This document shows, piece by piece, positions 12,463-26,356 of a DNA stretch of 64,000 bases. The position numbers and the translations under genes are program-made. Positions within the stretch are counted from its first letter, which is position 1. Each line of letters starts with the position of its first letter. The DNA comes from Adineta ricciae (taxonomy: Eukaryota > Rotifera > Eurotatoria > Adinetida > Adinetidae). The stretch lies in NCBI GenBank assembly GCA_905250025.1, contig CAJNOJ010000396.1:18169-82168 (forward strand), in the 5' to 3' direction. Under the pieces are notes generated by a model that saw only the letters and a list, made by a program, of their open reading frames with translations, had not been told where the DNA came from and made no database searches.

Positions 12463-12962
12463 ATTCGAGAATAGATTAGAAAAACGATATTTAATAAGTT
12501 AAACGGGAGATAGAAGAACTCTTTTCCACCCAGATGGCTTTGATATATTATGAGCTTAATGACTTTTCGTTCAGGATTATTGTAAATTCATCCTGATGAT
12601 ATTTCCAATCATTTACTGAGAGAAAACTTAACAAAACGCTTGGTTATTGTACTGAAAAATGGCACTTTTTTCTAACGACCGGATATCTTCGTAGAAACGT
12701 TAAAAACACGCATATTTTGTTATATGATAGTTCAAGATTATCTCTGATGATATCAGAAGATAAGAAATGCGAATAATCAATTGCGTTTGACAACTGTTTT
12801 AGTATCACTTTTCCTTCAATGAAACATCTCAACTTTTAAAGAAACATATACATAACAAAATTGAATCGAGGTCTTAATCGTTGTCCGCTGATAGGTTTTC
12901 TATTCGAACTCGAGTGACGCATCTGCTCAAAATTTGATTATGTTGATTTTTTAAATTTGTAG

Positions 12963-14335
12963 ACTTTAACGATCGATTACGCAAATTTTCTTCGAAAATA
13001 ATCATATTTATTAAAACTTTGAATCTTTTTCAACATCCATCTTCAAAAATTCCCCCATCAAGACCAATTTTCGAATATGAAAAGGTTCTTCAATTGAAAT
13101 TACAAATAAGTTCCACACGTCTTTATATATTTCTCTTATTTTTCTCCTTAATTGTGACTTCTATTTATGCTTTTCTACAACGAACAAATGAAAGAAAAAT
13201 CTATTCCATCTCATCTTACATCGAATATGAAAATTTACAAAATAAATTTCCTTCAAATTCATTCTTTTGTCCATGTACAACAGTCGGAAGTGAATATTCG
13301 ACATTTATTTCACTTCGACCAAAAATTATACATCCAGCCTGTACGAATTATCTATTTCGGGCTGCTTGGATAGTTGATTTCGTTAGCTTTGAATTTGCAC
13401 CAATTGAAGAAAATTTACGTATAATTTTGATTTATTATTTGCCATTAGCATCTCAACTTTGTATGCAAAGTCAGACAATCATTCAATATAATGTTAAACA
13501 ATTTCTAAATACAATTTATACAACATCATTTCTGACTAATAGAGAAGAATTTGAAAAATATTTTCATACCCAAATTGAACAATTGAAACAAAGTTTACCC
13601 TCGGAACTTAAACGAATTATGAAAATCAGTAGTATTATCACTTCAGCAAATAGTTTGATGAGTGCAGCAAAAACAAATTATGAATGGATGTTTATGAGTT
13701 CCACGGGAGAACAAATTGGTTTTCCTATGATTGGTGATATTATTCTCATAAGAACAAAAGTAAAATATTATTCAAACCAAAATTATTCATGTAAAATCTT
13801 CTCCCAATCCTTTAAACAACAAATCAATTGGCCAGGTACTACAATTCCTATTCCAGGATTATATCTTAGTTGTTATTTTGCCGATGGTTTACTTCAATCT
13901 ACTTTTCAATGTTTCTATGATATCAATTGTTTAGAATCTTTACAATTCTATACATCATCTATGGCTCCTATTCAGACATGGGTACTGCCAATGCCATCGA
14001 AAACTTCTCTTTATCAAATCAATTCAACAGTACAAGATTTGGTTAATGTTTTGTTCGTTGAAGAATGGTTTAGTCATATAAGTTATGAATTATATTATCA
14101 ACAATGTCAACCAAAACAATGTTATTATACATTTATTCGAAGATCTACAATAAATTACATTATTATAATGGTAATCACTGTTTTGGGTGGTTTACATAAA
14201 GTATTACCGGTAATAATACCCGTATTAATTCGAATTTCTCACAAAATAATAATCAAATTCAAAAAGCGAAGATTTCGTCGACAACCAAGAAAAATCAATC
14301 GAATTAATCCAAGAATTCCATCATTCATTACATAA
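12963..14335 (+). CDS. Two-span Cys-rich membrane protein, paralogue 3
   Basis: The exon opens after a likely acceptor (ttgtag ending 12,962) and encodes about 457 aa. As in paralogue 2 the start codon lies in an unidentified upstream exon. Same architecture: NLF, span 1 (TRLYIFLLFFSLIVTSIYAF), CPCTTVG, HPACTNYLF, CYFADGLLQSTF, CQPKQCYYTFIRR, span 2 (about 40 residues before a strongly basic KKRRFRRQPRK tail). It is the most diverged of the three. The tandem arrangement with 240- to 500-bp spacers points to local duplication. Confidence 0.75.
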
Positions 14336-14984
14336 ATGTGTCATATAATTACATATGCGCTTTTATCGATATTCTTTTGCTTTGATGTGTGCTGAACTTT
14401 CTTTTTAGTCACTTTTTTCTCATATATAACATATATTTATCAAGAAAGGATAAAAATTATGAAACTGATGATTTCGTTTTATTTTAAAGAAGTTTTTACA
14501 CTTTGTCAATACCTTTGCTTTTATGATAATGGTTATAACGATGACGAAGACCATTTAAACAGATCATTTATCTTAAGTCAAAATCAGTTCTCTATTCTTT
14601 CATTTTCAATTTCAACTTATTGTTTCGTTTTTCTTCGGAATTTAATTTCACCAAATAAAATAAATCATTCTTAAATATCATGCTTTTCTGTTATTATAAT
14701 TCTTAATAATGTTATCATACTTACATGAGAAATATTGTTAAAATCGAATTATCCATCCAGTCAATTAAACACAAAAGTCCTTTCATTATCTCATCATACG
14801 TATTATCGACTTTTCTATTTAAAGCAATGAATTCAGCGATAGGAAATTACAATGAATAAAAAGTTTCCAACGTTGAAGATTTATTTTCTTCATTCCTTTT
14901 TTCTCTCTTCCCATTTGGCATCTTAAACATGTTTTTGTTCTCACCCGTTCTTTCTCTCCGCATCAAATGTTTACGCGAGCGATG
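14336..14984. other. Intergenic before the duplicated block
   Basis: A+T-rich with poly-T tracts. A 71-codon open frame at 14,459-14,674 has no coding resemblance. The right end marks the start of homology with 46,043 onward. Confidence 0.45.
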
Positions 14985-16198
14985 GCCTCTACTACGTAGA
15001 GCTAAGACTTTTGCAGATGCATTCAACAGACTGGCTAATGATGCATCAATATCAGTAGCTATTGATCAGTAGTTCAATGAATTTAATCATTAGTTCGTTT
15101 TATACGTTCAACTAAATAACTCTCAGAAATGGGTATAGATGTCATCCGCAAAGCTCGATACGTTGAAGCAGCACATCTTTTTTCTTTATTCATTGACAAT
15201 ATGGAAGAATAAAATCGACCTCTCTATACCATTTCTAATTTATTCGTATCGTTTTCCAGTGCTATGATATTTTTTATAGTTTAGTTACCATTGGTGAACT
15301 CGCTTATTTTACAAATGCCAGTACAAGCACTCTTAGTCACTCCTATTTAATCACAGCCATCATCAGTCAGTATTTCTTTCCTGTTTTCTATCAACTTAAA
15401 TCTCTGCGAACATTTCGTGTTTATTGGATTATTATAGCTCTCACCTGTACCATTAGTTTCCTAACTTTACTACCATCATATTTCATAGGTGACTATATTT
15501 CTGTTTGACACCAAAATTGGAATCATTGATGATTCTAGACACAAATCAATATTTCGATGAAACACATACATATGTGGTATACGTTTCAATATCTATAAGA
15601 TGAATGTCGAATGCTTTTGTATGTGTGACATATGTCATACCTTACAGTGAGATCGCTTTGATATATTTCTATATTATTCGATGAACGCAGTAAACTAATG
15701 TTGCCATTGTTAGTACCACCGGTTCATTGTTAACTGTACCCAGAAACTCTACAAGTATTATTTATTTTCAATAACAACAAAAGCGTGAGAAACATTGTAT
15801 ATAATCGTGTACGAGAACAAGACGGTGAACGAAATTTCTAGTGTGATTTAGAACACAAGTGTAATTACAATTTTTCTTTTGATTACGCAGTCATCGGATT
15901 CTCCTTCTTGCCTTCTCGTATCGACCTTTATATCGTATATTTCTTGCCTTCACTCTCAACTGCTAGTATATTAACGTCGTGATGTTTTTTTGCTTTCACA
16001 ATATTCCTTTTCTATTTGCAAGTTGTTTAAATTCATCAACAGTGTCGTTTTTTCTGTTTCAAAACGTGCTCTTGTTCTCTTTCTTCCTTTTTGTATGTGT
16101 TGAAAGAAGAAAATTCCAACATAGATTATTACTTCTAAATAACAATTGTCGCATCGAACAATATAAAGAGAAGCGTTTTTCGAATTTCCACATTATAA
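14985..16198 (+). other. Upstream region of the PARG gene with coding relics
   Basis: About 1.2 kb before the PARG gene, shared with copy B. It starts with a degenerate reading frame (RAKTFADAFNRLANDASIS, with stops). Around 15,280-15,485 there is an open stretch of membrane-protein character (FFPVFYQLKSLRTFRVYWII and LTCTISFLTLLP) that is broken in copy B. These look like pieces of dead genes; I cannot name the families. A TATAAAG-like element lies at about 16,162, some 37 bp before the start codon. Confidence 0.35.
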
Positions 16199-19100
16199 AT
16201 GTCTCATCCATCCAAAAAAAGTGATTGCTTCATATGCCAATATCCATTGAAATCTGACGAAACTAAAATTACCACCGAATGTGGTCACAGCTATCACCGT
16301 CGTTGCGCTCAAAAATACTATGACGAGAAAGGTCATAGTGCCTGTATGGTGTGTAAGAAGTCGTCAGCTTTAGCCAAGGCGCTTCAAGGACATGTCACTG
16401 CAAGTACTGCTACATCTTCAGCCCGACGTTCTGGTAAACCAATGGATCATGTATGTTTATTCGTTTTGACTTGATTGAGAATAGAATTGTAACGAATGAA
16501 GAATTCCATCTTCAAAACTGAGAAAAACGACCTCATATAAATTTTTCCCTTTATCTCACATTTACAGGAGGAAGAAGCAATATGGTCTTGTGAGTATTGC
16601 ACATTAGAGAATCCGTCATCGGCTGAAAGATGTGAAGCTTGTGGTGCACCACGGCATGTTGTATCTGCAGCTCGTCGTCGGAGAACAACAGCACATCCGA
16701 ATGTTGATGTGAACGATCGAGATTCACAGTCGGATGAAGAGAAGAATGAATATGATCGAGGTCGTGGGGAAAACTGTGCTCCTAAAACAGATCCTGATTC
16801 ACGTTCTACATCTGACAGAAAAGAAAAGCCTACGTCAACGGCATCTGGATCTGACGCTATCGTGTACATCCCAGATCTTCCTACGACTACTGATGATAAC
16901 GATCAATTGGAACAACTGATTCGTCATCGTATTGAAAAAGTGACAAAATTGAAAGTTGGCATGATCAAATGTTATTCAAAACTAGGTGTTGCTATGATAT
17001 ACGTTGACACAGATGAAACAAGAGATCAACTTGTTAACGATATCGTACATATAACTTTAGATCCAGGGGTGGGAAAAGCTACAATTACATTTACTGAAGA
17101 ACTTGAAATAGTGTCATATGTTGTCGCAGAAGTCGCCAATGAAAAGAAGGATATTTTGTTACCAACATCAGAGGAAATTCGTCGTCATTGGAGGAAACTA
17201 TACAAAGGAGAAACGCCATGCTCATGTGAACAGTTGCATATGGAATTTCCGAATATATACAAGGTTACTTCCAGGTCTTTGGATGAATTACTTAAGGTGG
17301 CGAATCATCCAGATTTCAAAATTAATGATATATTCGCTCAAGTCTACGTACGTGCTAATTGTAGTTTCTTCGAACATCTAACTGAATCGATCACAGAGGA
17401 TCAACTGCGTAAAGCGGTGTGCAAAGAAATTAAAATGCCGAACGTATCATCTACAACAGTTTGTGTTCAGTTGAACAAACAAACACACAACGCTTGTGTC
17501 ATCACGACGAGTGAAGCACGCGCTTGGTCTACAATCAACTATCTAACGATTAACGGCACGGTATTTCCGAAGAAAGTTAATTTAATCCGTCGCCTGTGTA
17601 TTTATCCAATCCCTTCATCGTTTAATACTCAAAAGATTTTGAATCACAAAGAATTCAAGGGAAAAGTACTCGATCATAAACAGCAGGGAAACACTCTCAT
17701 TCTCGAACTATCCGATGAAGCACTTTTTACCGAATGCGTCGCGCTTGGAGTTATTCGTATTGGCGATAGCGACCGTTTTCAAATAGGTGCCTATGTTGCA
17801 TCGAGCAAAACAGCTAGCGATGAAATTGACGAAGACACGTGGTATAAGACAGAAATGCCTCAATATAAACCTAACATAATGCAATTCATTTCTGATCCCG
17901 ATCATCAGATTTTCCGATACAAATGGAACCCACAGATATGGTTGAAACAATTTAATCAAACCATTGGTGAAAAGAATGATGAGAGACAAGCACGTGATCG
18001 AAGGCATACACCAAGCGATGTTACACGTCATCGATTACGGGTTACAGCAATGTTAAATACACTTGCAGTTGTGCGAAAGAAGAGCTACATGATACGTGAT
18101 CGAAAGTTTCAATTAAATGTCGATAAAAGCATGAAAACGATTGTTTATGATGAACAATCAATGTTGGAGAAAGGAGGGAAATTACCGATAACAAAACCAC
18201 CTTATCCCGAGACGCGTATTGATGTGGTCAACGAAGACTGTCTGATAGCTTATGAGCGTTTGGTTAAGGAACACTACAGACCACTTCTCCTTAATATGGC
18301 CAATGCTTCAAAACCCGGTGGTGGGTATCGAAAAGGTGATGGCGCACAGGAAGAAAATCTCTTCCGTCGATCCGACTACTTTCGAAGCCTTGACGTTGGC
18401 CTCGACCAATGGTTATCAGAACGAAGTGCCCGTTATCATTGCTCGTCGACTTGCCAACTTGACCGACTGTCCGACGAAGACAAGATGTATCCAATGCACG
18501 AGTACGGAGCGATCTACACCTCAGGCTTGACCGTCTTTCGTCAACCAGAAAACACTGGCTATAGTTTTATGGAAGAACCACTTAAAAACGTGTGTTCTTT
18601 AGCTATGGCTGCTTATTCAGGCCCGAGACTAAATGGAAATATGCTTGCGTCAAAGTTTGCTGTGGGAACACGAAAAAAGATTGAAAATATCTTCGCTATT
18701 GCTTTTCGGCACAAACACGATAGTTTAGTATTATCGGCTCTAGGCTGTGGTGCTTTCAAAAATCCACCAGGCCATGTGGCAGAACTTTTCCGTTCGGTCA
18801 TCGAGCAGTATGCCGGTTTCTTCCGACGAATTACTTTTGCTATTCTGGATGATCACAATAGTGGTCGATTCTTCAATCCGGAGGGTAATTTTCAACCATT
18901 TGTAGCTCTTCTCGATGGAGTGGTCATCACTCCATTGTCACCAATGAGCACGCCACTGACTATATTTGGACCGTATCGATTATTATCCGATGGAGTGACT
19001 ACAAGCGATGTGTGTATCTGCAATAAACTACTGTGCAAATTTGGTGCTACCTGTTTTGAACTTTCTGATCGTACACATGCGAAAGAATACTTTCATCCAC

Positions 19101-22100
19101 CTCGTTGTCCATATGTAGCTACGAAAGGTAAATGCCCCTTGACCGACAATGTTGTTCATATGCATTCATTCGTACATCGAGCTCACTGTCGATACGGTGG
19201 AGAGTGCCGAGAAATCGATGATGAGAAGCATGCTCGCGAATTTGAACACCCTTCCAGCTGTCCAGATGGAGGCAAATGCGGTAGTACAAGTGATGAACAT
19301 TTAAAACAATATCGACATTTACCATTATGTGAAGACGGTTTACAATGTCTCAAATTTAAGAGGCATGATCAAGCTCACTGTGACACATGTCGTCACTGTG
19401 TCTTGAATTGTCCCTTTGGAAGTCATTGTACTTATATTCACAGTAAACAGCATCGAGACAAGTATGCACATCCAGTACCTCCACCATGTCAATTCACTCC
19501 ATTTAGTTGTAAATTATATACTAAATATCTACACTGTGGAGATCGTAAAAACCTCGATGAATATATTCAAAATCATTGTCTCGATTCTGCTCACATCTGC
19601 CCATTGGGTCGTAATTGTCAAGATAAGGATGAACTACATTTAGAAAAAACTATCCATATTCCAAGATATATGTGTCCTGATGATGATAAATGCACTAAAC
19701 TTACCAATGAAGATCATCTTAATACGTATACGCACTCTAAAGTTCCTGATATCCGAGAATTGTGTAAATATGCGGATGGATGCTTTGACCGTCGCAAAGC
19801 AGAGCATGTGACAGAATATCGACATGCAGCTAGATTTGAACATAGTGGTATTTTAAGTTATTTTAATATGAATAACGGAATTAATTTTGTGGAAAATCAA
19901 AAAAATATGATTGAACGTATCATTCAATATGTAAAAGATCAAAAGTGGATTCCATTACCATCGTGGACTGTGCCGGATGATATTCTCAATTGGATACGCA
20001 CTGTTCAACCAGTTCACCGGTGTAATCAAGTTATTTTTGAATCTATTCTTCTTCACGGACACGTAATGAGTCGTGAATATATGTTAAATTTGAAAAAGGC
20101 GAACTTTGTTGCTAATTCCGTTCTACAACACAGTCGAATGAGGTGCGTCCGTGAGCTACAAGAAAAAGTAGTTGCTGAACACGCCAAAATGTATGTTACT
20201 GCTTTAGTTCAACGTTATTTTGCATCAAAAGGGTTCATAGGTGGGAAGATCCCTGATGCTACTGCTGGGCCTCCCGTTCCATCAGCGGATATTCAGGATG
20301 AACTGACATCGTTGGAACGTGATATTGCGAAACAGGAAACATTTTTATCGAATGCACTAAGTAGAAAAGATTTGGAAGCGATACGTATTAAGTCGGATGA
20401 GATTGCTGAAGCATCAATCAATCTTCATACAAACCGTGCAGGTATTGGCTACAGTTCGGATAAACACCTTGGTACCGACAAAACAGTTTTCAGTATTATG
20501 GGACCACACCTAGGACACTATTATGGCGATATATTTGTTGTGTTTAAACGTGATATTCTTCATCATCCCGATGCAAACTTCACCGTTCAAGCAGCGACAT
20601 CTATTGTAAGCGGAAGTGCTTTTGACTTACGACCATGGCTAGGGACTCATCCGGTTACGATCGAGGAACAAATTGAATTCTTTAATAAATGTAAATTGAA
20701 CTGTTCCATTCCGGGCTATGAACATGCAGCTGCACTTGAGTTAATCGCATTCACAAGTCAGCATTTTGGATTAAAGTCAATGAACATCACCCTCGATAAA
20801 ATTCTTGAACGATGGTTCGAAGTTGATTCACATTTAACAATCGAAGGACATTTGCCACAACTAATTCCTCTCAGTTATATCGAACATATCTATATTCCAC
20901 AGAATCTTTACAGTTCACTTAGTGTGACCTCACAAAAGACAATGCGTGCGACTTTTAAAAACTCTTTTACCCTAGTTCCACATGATGGTGTACCCATTCA
21001 ACCACAAAAGCCACATGGTCCAAAACCGCCTACACAACCTCGTGAAGAATTACAAAATTTCGTTGTTGAAAAGTTACTTAAGAGATTCATCGAACGTGCT
21101 CAAAATCCATCATGGACAACTGTTCGAGGCGCTGCGATTACAATGCCATTCACTGATTTTACTGATACTTATCTCTTGCCTCTAACAATTTCGCAAGCAT
21201 ATCAACAATACTTTAATGCTAATCATCATCGGCCAAAAGATGAAGTGTATTATGTTTACTGGCAAGTCGTCGGTGGAGATATGATTTTAACATTGTCCAA
21301 TGAATCAGTTTTGTCGAAAGAGACCAAGTCGAATCTTCGCTGCTTAAGTTGTTATATCGCGGGAAAAGGTCCATCAAGTGACATAACTTATCATGAACAC
21401 TTTTCATATATTAACGATAGTTCTCCATTTCAACATCCTGTTCTGAGAGAACGCGGTAGATTCGCAGCAAAATCTAATCAGTTTTTTGTCGGTTGTAACA
21501 CTGATTATCTAGTGACGTTTTGTCTTGAAGTTCAATTGGCGGATGGAACGGTTACACTTTCACATGCTGGTCCGAATTCTATTTATAATCACGAAAAGAT
21601 TTCCTTTCAATTCGATCAATCTCGATTGGCTCTAGAAGACTTGGAATATATCCATATAAGTTGTGGCTCTCGCGTAGTTCCAGTTCGAAATCTGATTGTT
21701 AGTTTTGAAAAACAACCTCATTTGCATCCGACGTTCGACAAAGATTTCGCTAGGGTTCCTTCGGCAAGCTCAAAGGAACCGACTCAATTCAATATTGTAC
21801 CACAAAAACGAAACAAAACACCCGAGTTAATTCCTTGTCATGATAATGTCAACTGTCTTCTTCAACACTCTAGACGTCGCGGACCAGCTCACAATGCAGT
21901 ATATTCTCATCCGTGTTCGTTTTCCGAGCTTTGCGTTGCGAAAGAAGCACACTTGACACACGAGCCTCGTAATTCACCAATATGCAATCACGACAAGAAG
22001 TGCAAACAAATCAACGACCCATTTCATCGAGCGGAATGCCGTCATACCAATCTACCCGACTTCCTTATTCCATGTCGTTATCAAACTACCTGTTATGATG

Positions 22101-22294
22101 ACTCATTCGAACATCGGATCGAATTTTCGCATGGCGAACAAGTTTATAAGAAGTCTGGTTCTTCTTCTTCAGCGTCGAAAGAACGTAGAGATCATGATGA
22201 CGCGCTAATACCATGTAGATATGGATCAAAATGTAAGGGTATTAACAGTTCTAAGCATTGTCGAGAGTATTCTCATCCCAAGAGCGATAAATAA
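16199..22294 (+). CDS. RING / RanBP2-ZnF / PARG / PBZ-array fusion protein
   Basis: Two exons, 16199-16450 and 16568-22294, with a 117-nt phase-0 intron, encode 1,992 aa. Residues about 11-58 are a RING-H2 finger (CFIC, CGHSYHRRC, CMVC). Residues 90-113 are a RanBP2-type finger (W-x-C-x2-C-x3-N-x6-C-x2-C). About 180-265 may be an RRM-like fold. About 540-800 is a microbial-type poly(ADP-ribose) glycohydrolase domain with GGG at 668-670 and QEE at 678-680, plus GCGAFKNPP. From about 907 to 1,140 and again from 1,841 to 1,988 there are about 14 fingers of the C-x5-C-x6/7-H-x5-H type (for example CRYGSKC), which fit the PAR-binding PBZ pattern. Residues about 1,376-1,830 form conserved regions I do not recognise. 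Inferred role: binding and removing poly(ADP-ribose), perhaps with ubiquitin ligase activity, in the nucleus. It converges on the GPCR gene 61 bp downstream. Confidence 0.85.
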
Positions 22295-22355
22295 TCCGTG
22301 GAAATGACTATATTTTCAATAAATAAGAGACTAATAGTTGATACATGCAAACGAC

Positions 22356-23261
22356 TTATTTGGGTGCGATCGGTGTAACTTGATTAGTTCGAAAGAATAG
22401 ACATTTTTTGAGAACATCTCGAATATCTCGATCGATAAGTAATGAAACAAGTTTCTCAACCATAACTGTAAATGAAACACTTACAATTCCGATCGAATAA
22501 AAGAGTTCCACGTTTGTTAACATATAGAATAACGAAGGTACTGCTCCGAGTACGTAAATACTAAGCAAAATCATTATCTTGCGAAAGACTGTCAAATCGA
22601 GATTCTTTCGTTTTCTTTGATCTAGTACAATTGAGTTCTTATTAGCATGTGAATGTACTCGTTTGTAAATCAAAATGTAAATCACAATAATTAATACGAT
22701 CGGTAGTAAATAATACATTATAATCGTGTAAATAACGTGTAACATAAATCGCTTTGGTACCCAACAAAGAAAACCTTGACGGTAATAAATATCTTTGGTC
22801 ATAATTGCTGGTAATGGGACAAGAAATACAATGATCCAGCCAATGAAAATCAAATAGAAATGCACTCTGAACGAAACTATCCAGCGATATTTAATGGAAA
22901 GAATGGTAAAGAACAATCTCGATATGGCTTGTAAAAGGTATGAATAAATAACAGCAACGATAGATGTGTATCCAAAATAACCCCGCCACCGGCAAGATTC
23001 ATCACTTATGTTCCATTTAACGAATAGCAGATAAATATAATTATTACATTGAACAATACAGTACAAGATTGATGCTATACACGTGTTACAGGTTAACAAG
23101 TGACTGACTGTATGCAGTTGTTTGGTTGAAATAACTAATATTAATATCAAAATAGAGAGAACTATAGCAACGAGTGCAAATACCATTGAGATTGGTGCAA
23201 CAGTATCATAATTTGTAGAACTGCTTGAAAAATTTGTCCCTGTTCCTGTGAGAGAAGTCAT
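22356..23261 (-). CDS. Rhodopsin-like seven-span GPCR (copy A)
   Basis: Single-exon gene, 301 aa, starting at ATG 23,261. A short Ser/Thr-rich N-terminus (NFS glycosylation site) is followed by seven hydrophobic spans. Conserved cysteines sit before span 3 (ESCRWRG) and in loop 2 (GFLCWVP), giving the usual disulfide. The E/DRY site at the end of span 3 reads SRL. Span 7 lacks a clear NPxxY, and the tail is short. This fits the large intronless bdelloid class of peptide- or chemoreceptor-like family A GPCRs; the ligand is unknown. It shares a divergent promoter region of about 715 bp with the CipC gene. Confidence 0.85.
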   Translation of the reverse strand: MTSLTGTGTNFSSSSTNYDTVAPISMVFALVAIVLSILILILVISTKQLHTVSHLLTCNTCIASILYCIVQCNNYIYLLFVKWNISDESCRWRGYFGYTSIVAVIYSYLLQAISRLFFTILSIKYRWIVSFRVHFYLIFIGWIIVFLVPLPAIMTKDIYYRQGFLCWVPKRFMLHVIYTIIMYYLLPIVLIIVIYILIYKRVHSHANKNSIVLDQRKRKNLDLTVFRKIMILLSIYVLGAVPSLFYMLTNVELFYSIGIVSVSFTVMVEKLVSLLIDRDIRDVLKKCLFFRTNQVTPIAPK

Positions 23262-23976
23262 TTTTCACTGAAATCGAACTATGAAGCCGAAGAAGTCAAG
23301 ATAAGTAGGTCATTCAACCAGATCATGACATAGAAATGGCGCAGTTGTAATTTTATTCTTTTGAAAAAAAGTTACATTTCCTTCTATTGGAGAGCAGCGT
23401 GAATGTAAGTTAGATGATAATAACACGTTCACATATTACTCATAAAAAGTCACGTAATTGTTTTATGATGTGGAAGATGCATTGAAGTGCACGCGCAATT
23501 TGGTACTAGCAAGGTCAAATAAATATCCTCGAATATTATTCGTATTTTTTTAATTTCAAACGATTGAGAGTAGTCTGTCATCTCGTTTCATTGAGTCAAA
23601 ACTTGAGTAAATCATTGGGTGGAAGAGTATGGGCGTGTGTACCATTTTGATTTCCATCATCATAAACCTGTATTTGCGTTTGATTCATGATATATGCTGC
23701 TTTCAAAGTTTTCTTTCGTACCCAACATAGGAGAGGAATATATGAAATAAACGATCGTTTTTAATGGCGAACGTTACTCGTGAGGAGAAGACAAAAATAA
23801 CTCTTACATACACACCACCGTTTCTTTTCCTGTTTATTTTTATGCCAAAGTAATGACCTTTCGTTCTTATAAAAGTACATTACGAGAGTAAATAGACTAG
23901 CTGGTAGTGAGGAATATATAAAGCTGCCTATTTTTCTGGCTTTTATTCATTCGTAATCGATACAGCGACTCAAACG
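23262..23976. promoter_or_regulatory. Divergent intergenic region, GPCR (-) and CipC (+)
   Basis: About 715 bp between two divergently transcribed genes, conserved in copy B. A TATA box (TATATAAAG, 23,915-23,923) lies 54 bp upstream of the CipC start codon and is identical in copy B (58,004-58,012). Another TATAAAAG-like element is at about 23,871. Confidence 0.5.
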
Positions 23977-24377
23977 ATGAATCTGAACGATAGCGAGGAA
24001 TCTTACAACAAAGTTTATGCTGGTGAACATCATCACAAAAAACACTGGACACATGAATTAGTCGCTGCAGCTGCTGGTTTCGCTGGTAAACTTTCTCTCT
24101 TTCGATTTTAATTTTTTAAATTATTTTATGTTTAGCAATGAAAGAGTATGAAGATTACTGCCGAAATAATGGTGAGACAATCTCGCATGGTAAAATGAAA
24201 GAATTGCTTGCTGCTTTTGCGGCTGCGGAAGTCGACAAATTAGTCGAGACGAAAGGTCTCGACTTTCTTGATCAAGAAAAACTGAAACACCTCGCTGCTC
24301 ATCAGGCACACGCGTTAGCAAATGAAAAATATGGAGAAGGTCAGGTAGGACCCGGCAGTGGGCAAAATGATTATTAG
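23977..24377 (+). CDS. CipC-like protein (DUF3759), copy A
   Basis: Two exons, 23977-24085 and 24136-24377, with a 50-nt GT-AG intron, encode 116 aa. The sequence fits the CipC/DUF3759 family best known from filamentous fungi: an N-terminal ESYNKVY segment, HKKHWTHELVAAAAGFAAMK, a Gly/His turn (NGETISHGKMKELLAAF), then AAAEVDKLVETKGLDFLD and a charged HQAHALANEKY end. The family was named from an antibiotic-response protein; its biochemical role is unknown. It is cytosolic by sequence, with no signal or span. The strong nearby TATA box suggests inducible high expression. Horizontal transfer from fungi is plausible. It converges on the protease gene 143 bp away. Confidence 0.85.
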
Positions 24378-24520
24378 AACTGAATATTCGAACGAAGAGA
24401 ATTACTTTATTTTATTCAATAAATCTGTATTAAAATCGAATCTTTTCTATCATCTTTCTCTCAAAAATGCGATTCACTGTGATATTTCATAAAGCTGTCA
24501 ATATTTTCAAGTTGGTGCAG

Positions 24521-26356
<1,836 letters not shown>

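Noticed and set aside
14459-14674. Possible small membrane gene after the two-span trio
   Set aside because: Low-complexity Phe/Ile-rich translation typical of A+T-rich noncoding DNA, and no relation to the trio.
16447-16869. Minus-strand open frame across the start of the PARG gene
   Set aside because: It overlaps the RanBP2 finger and intron of the real gene and has no family resemblance.
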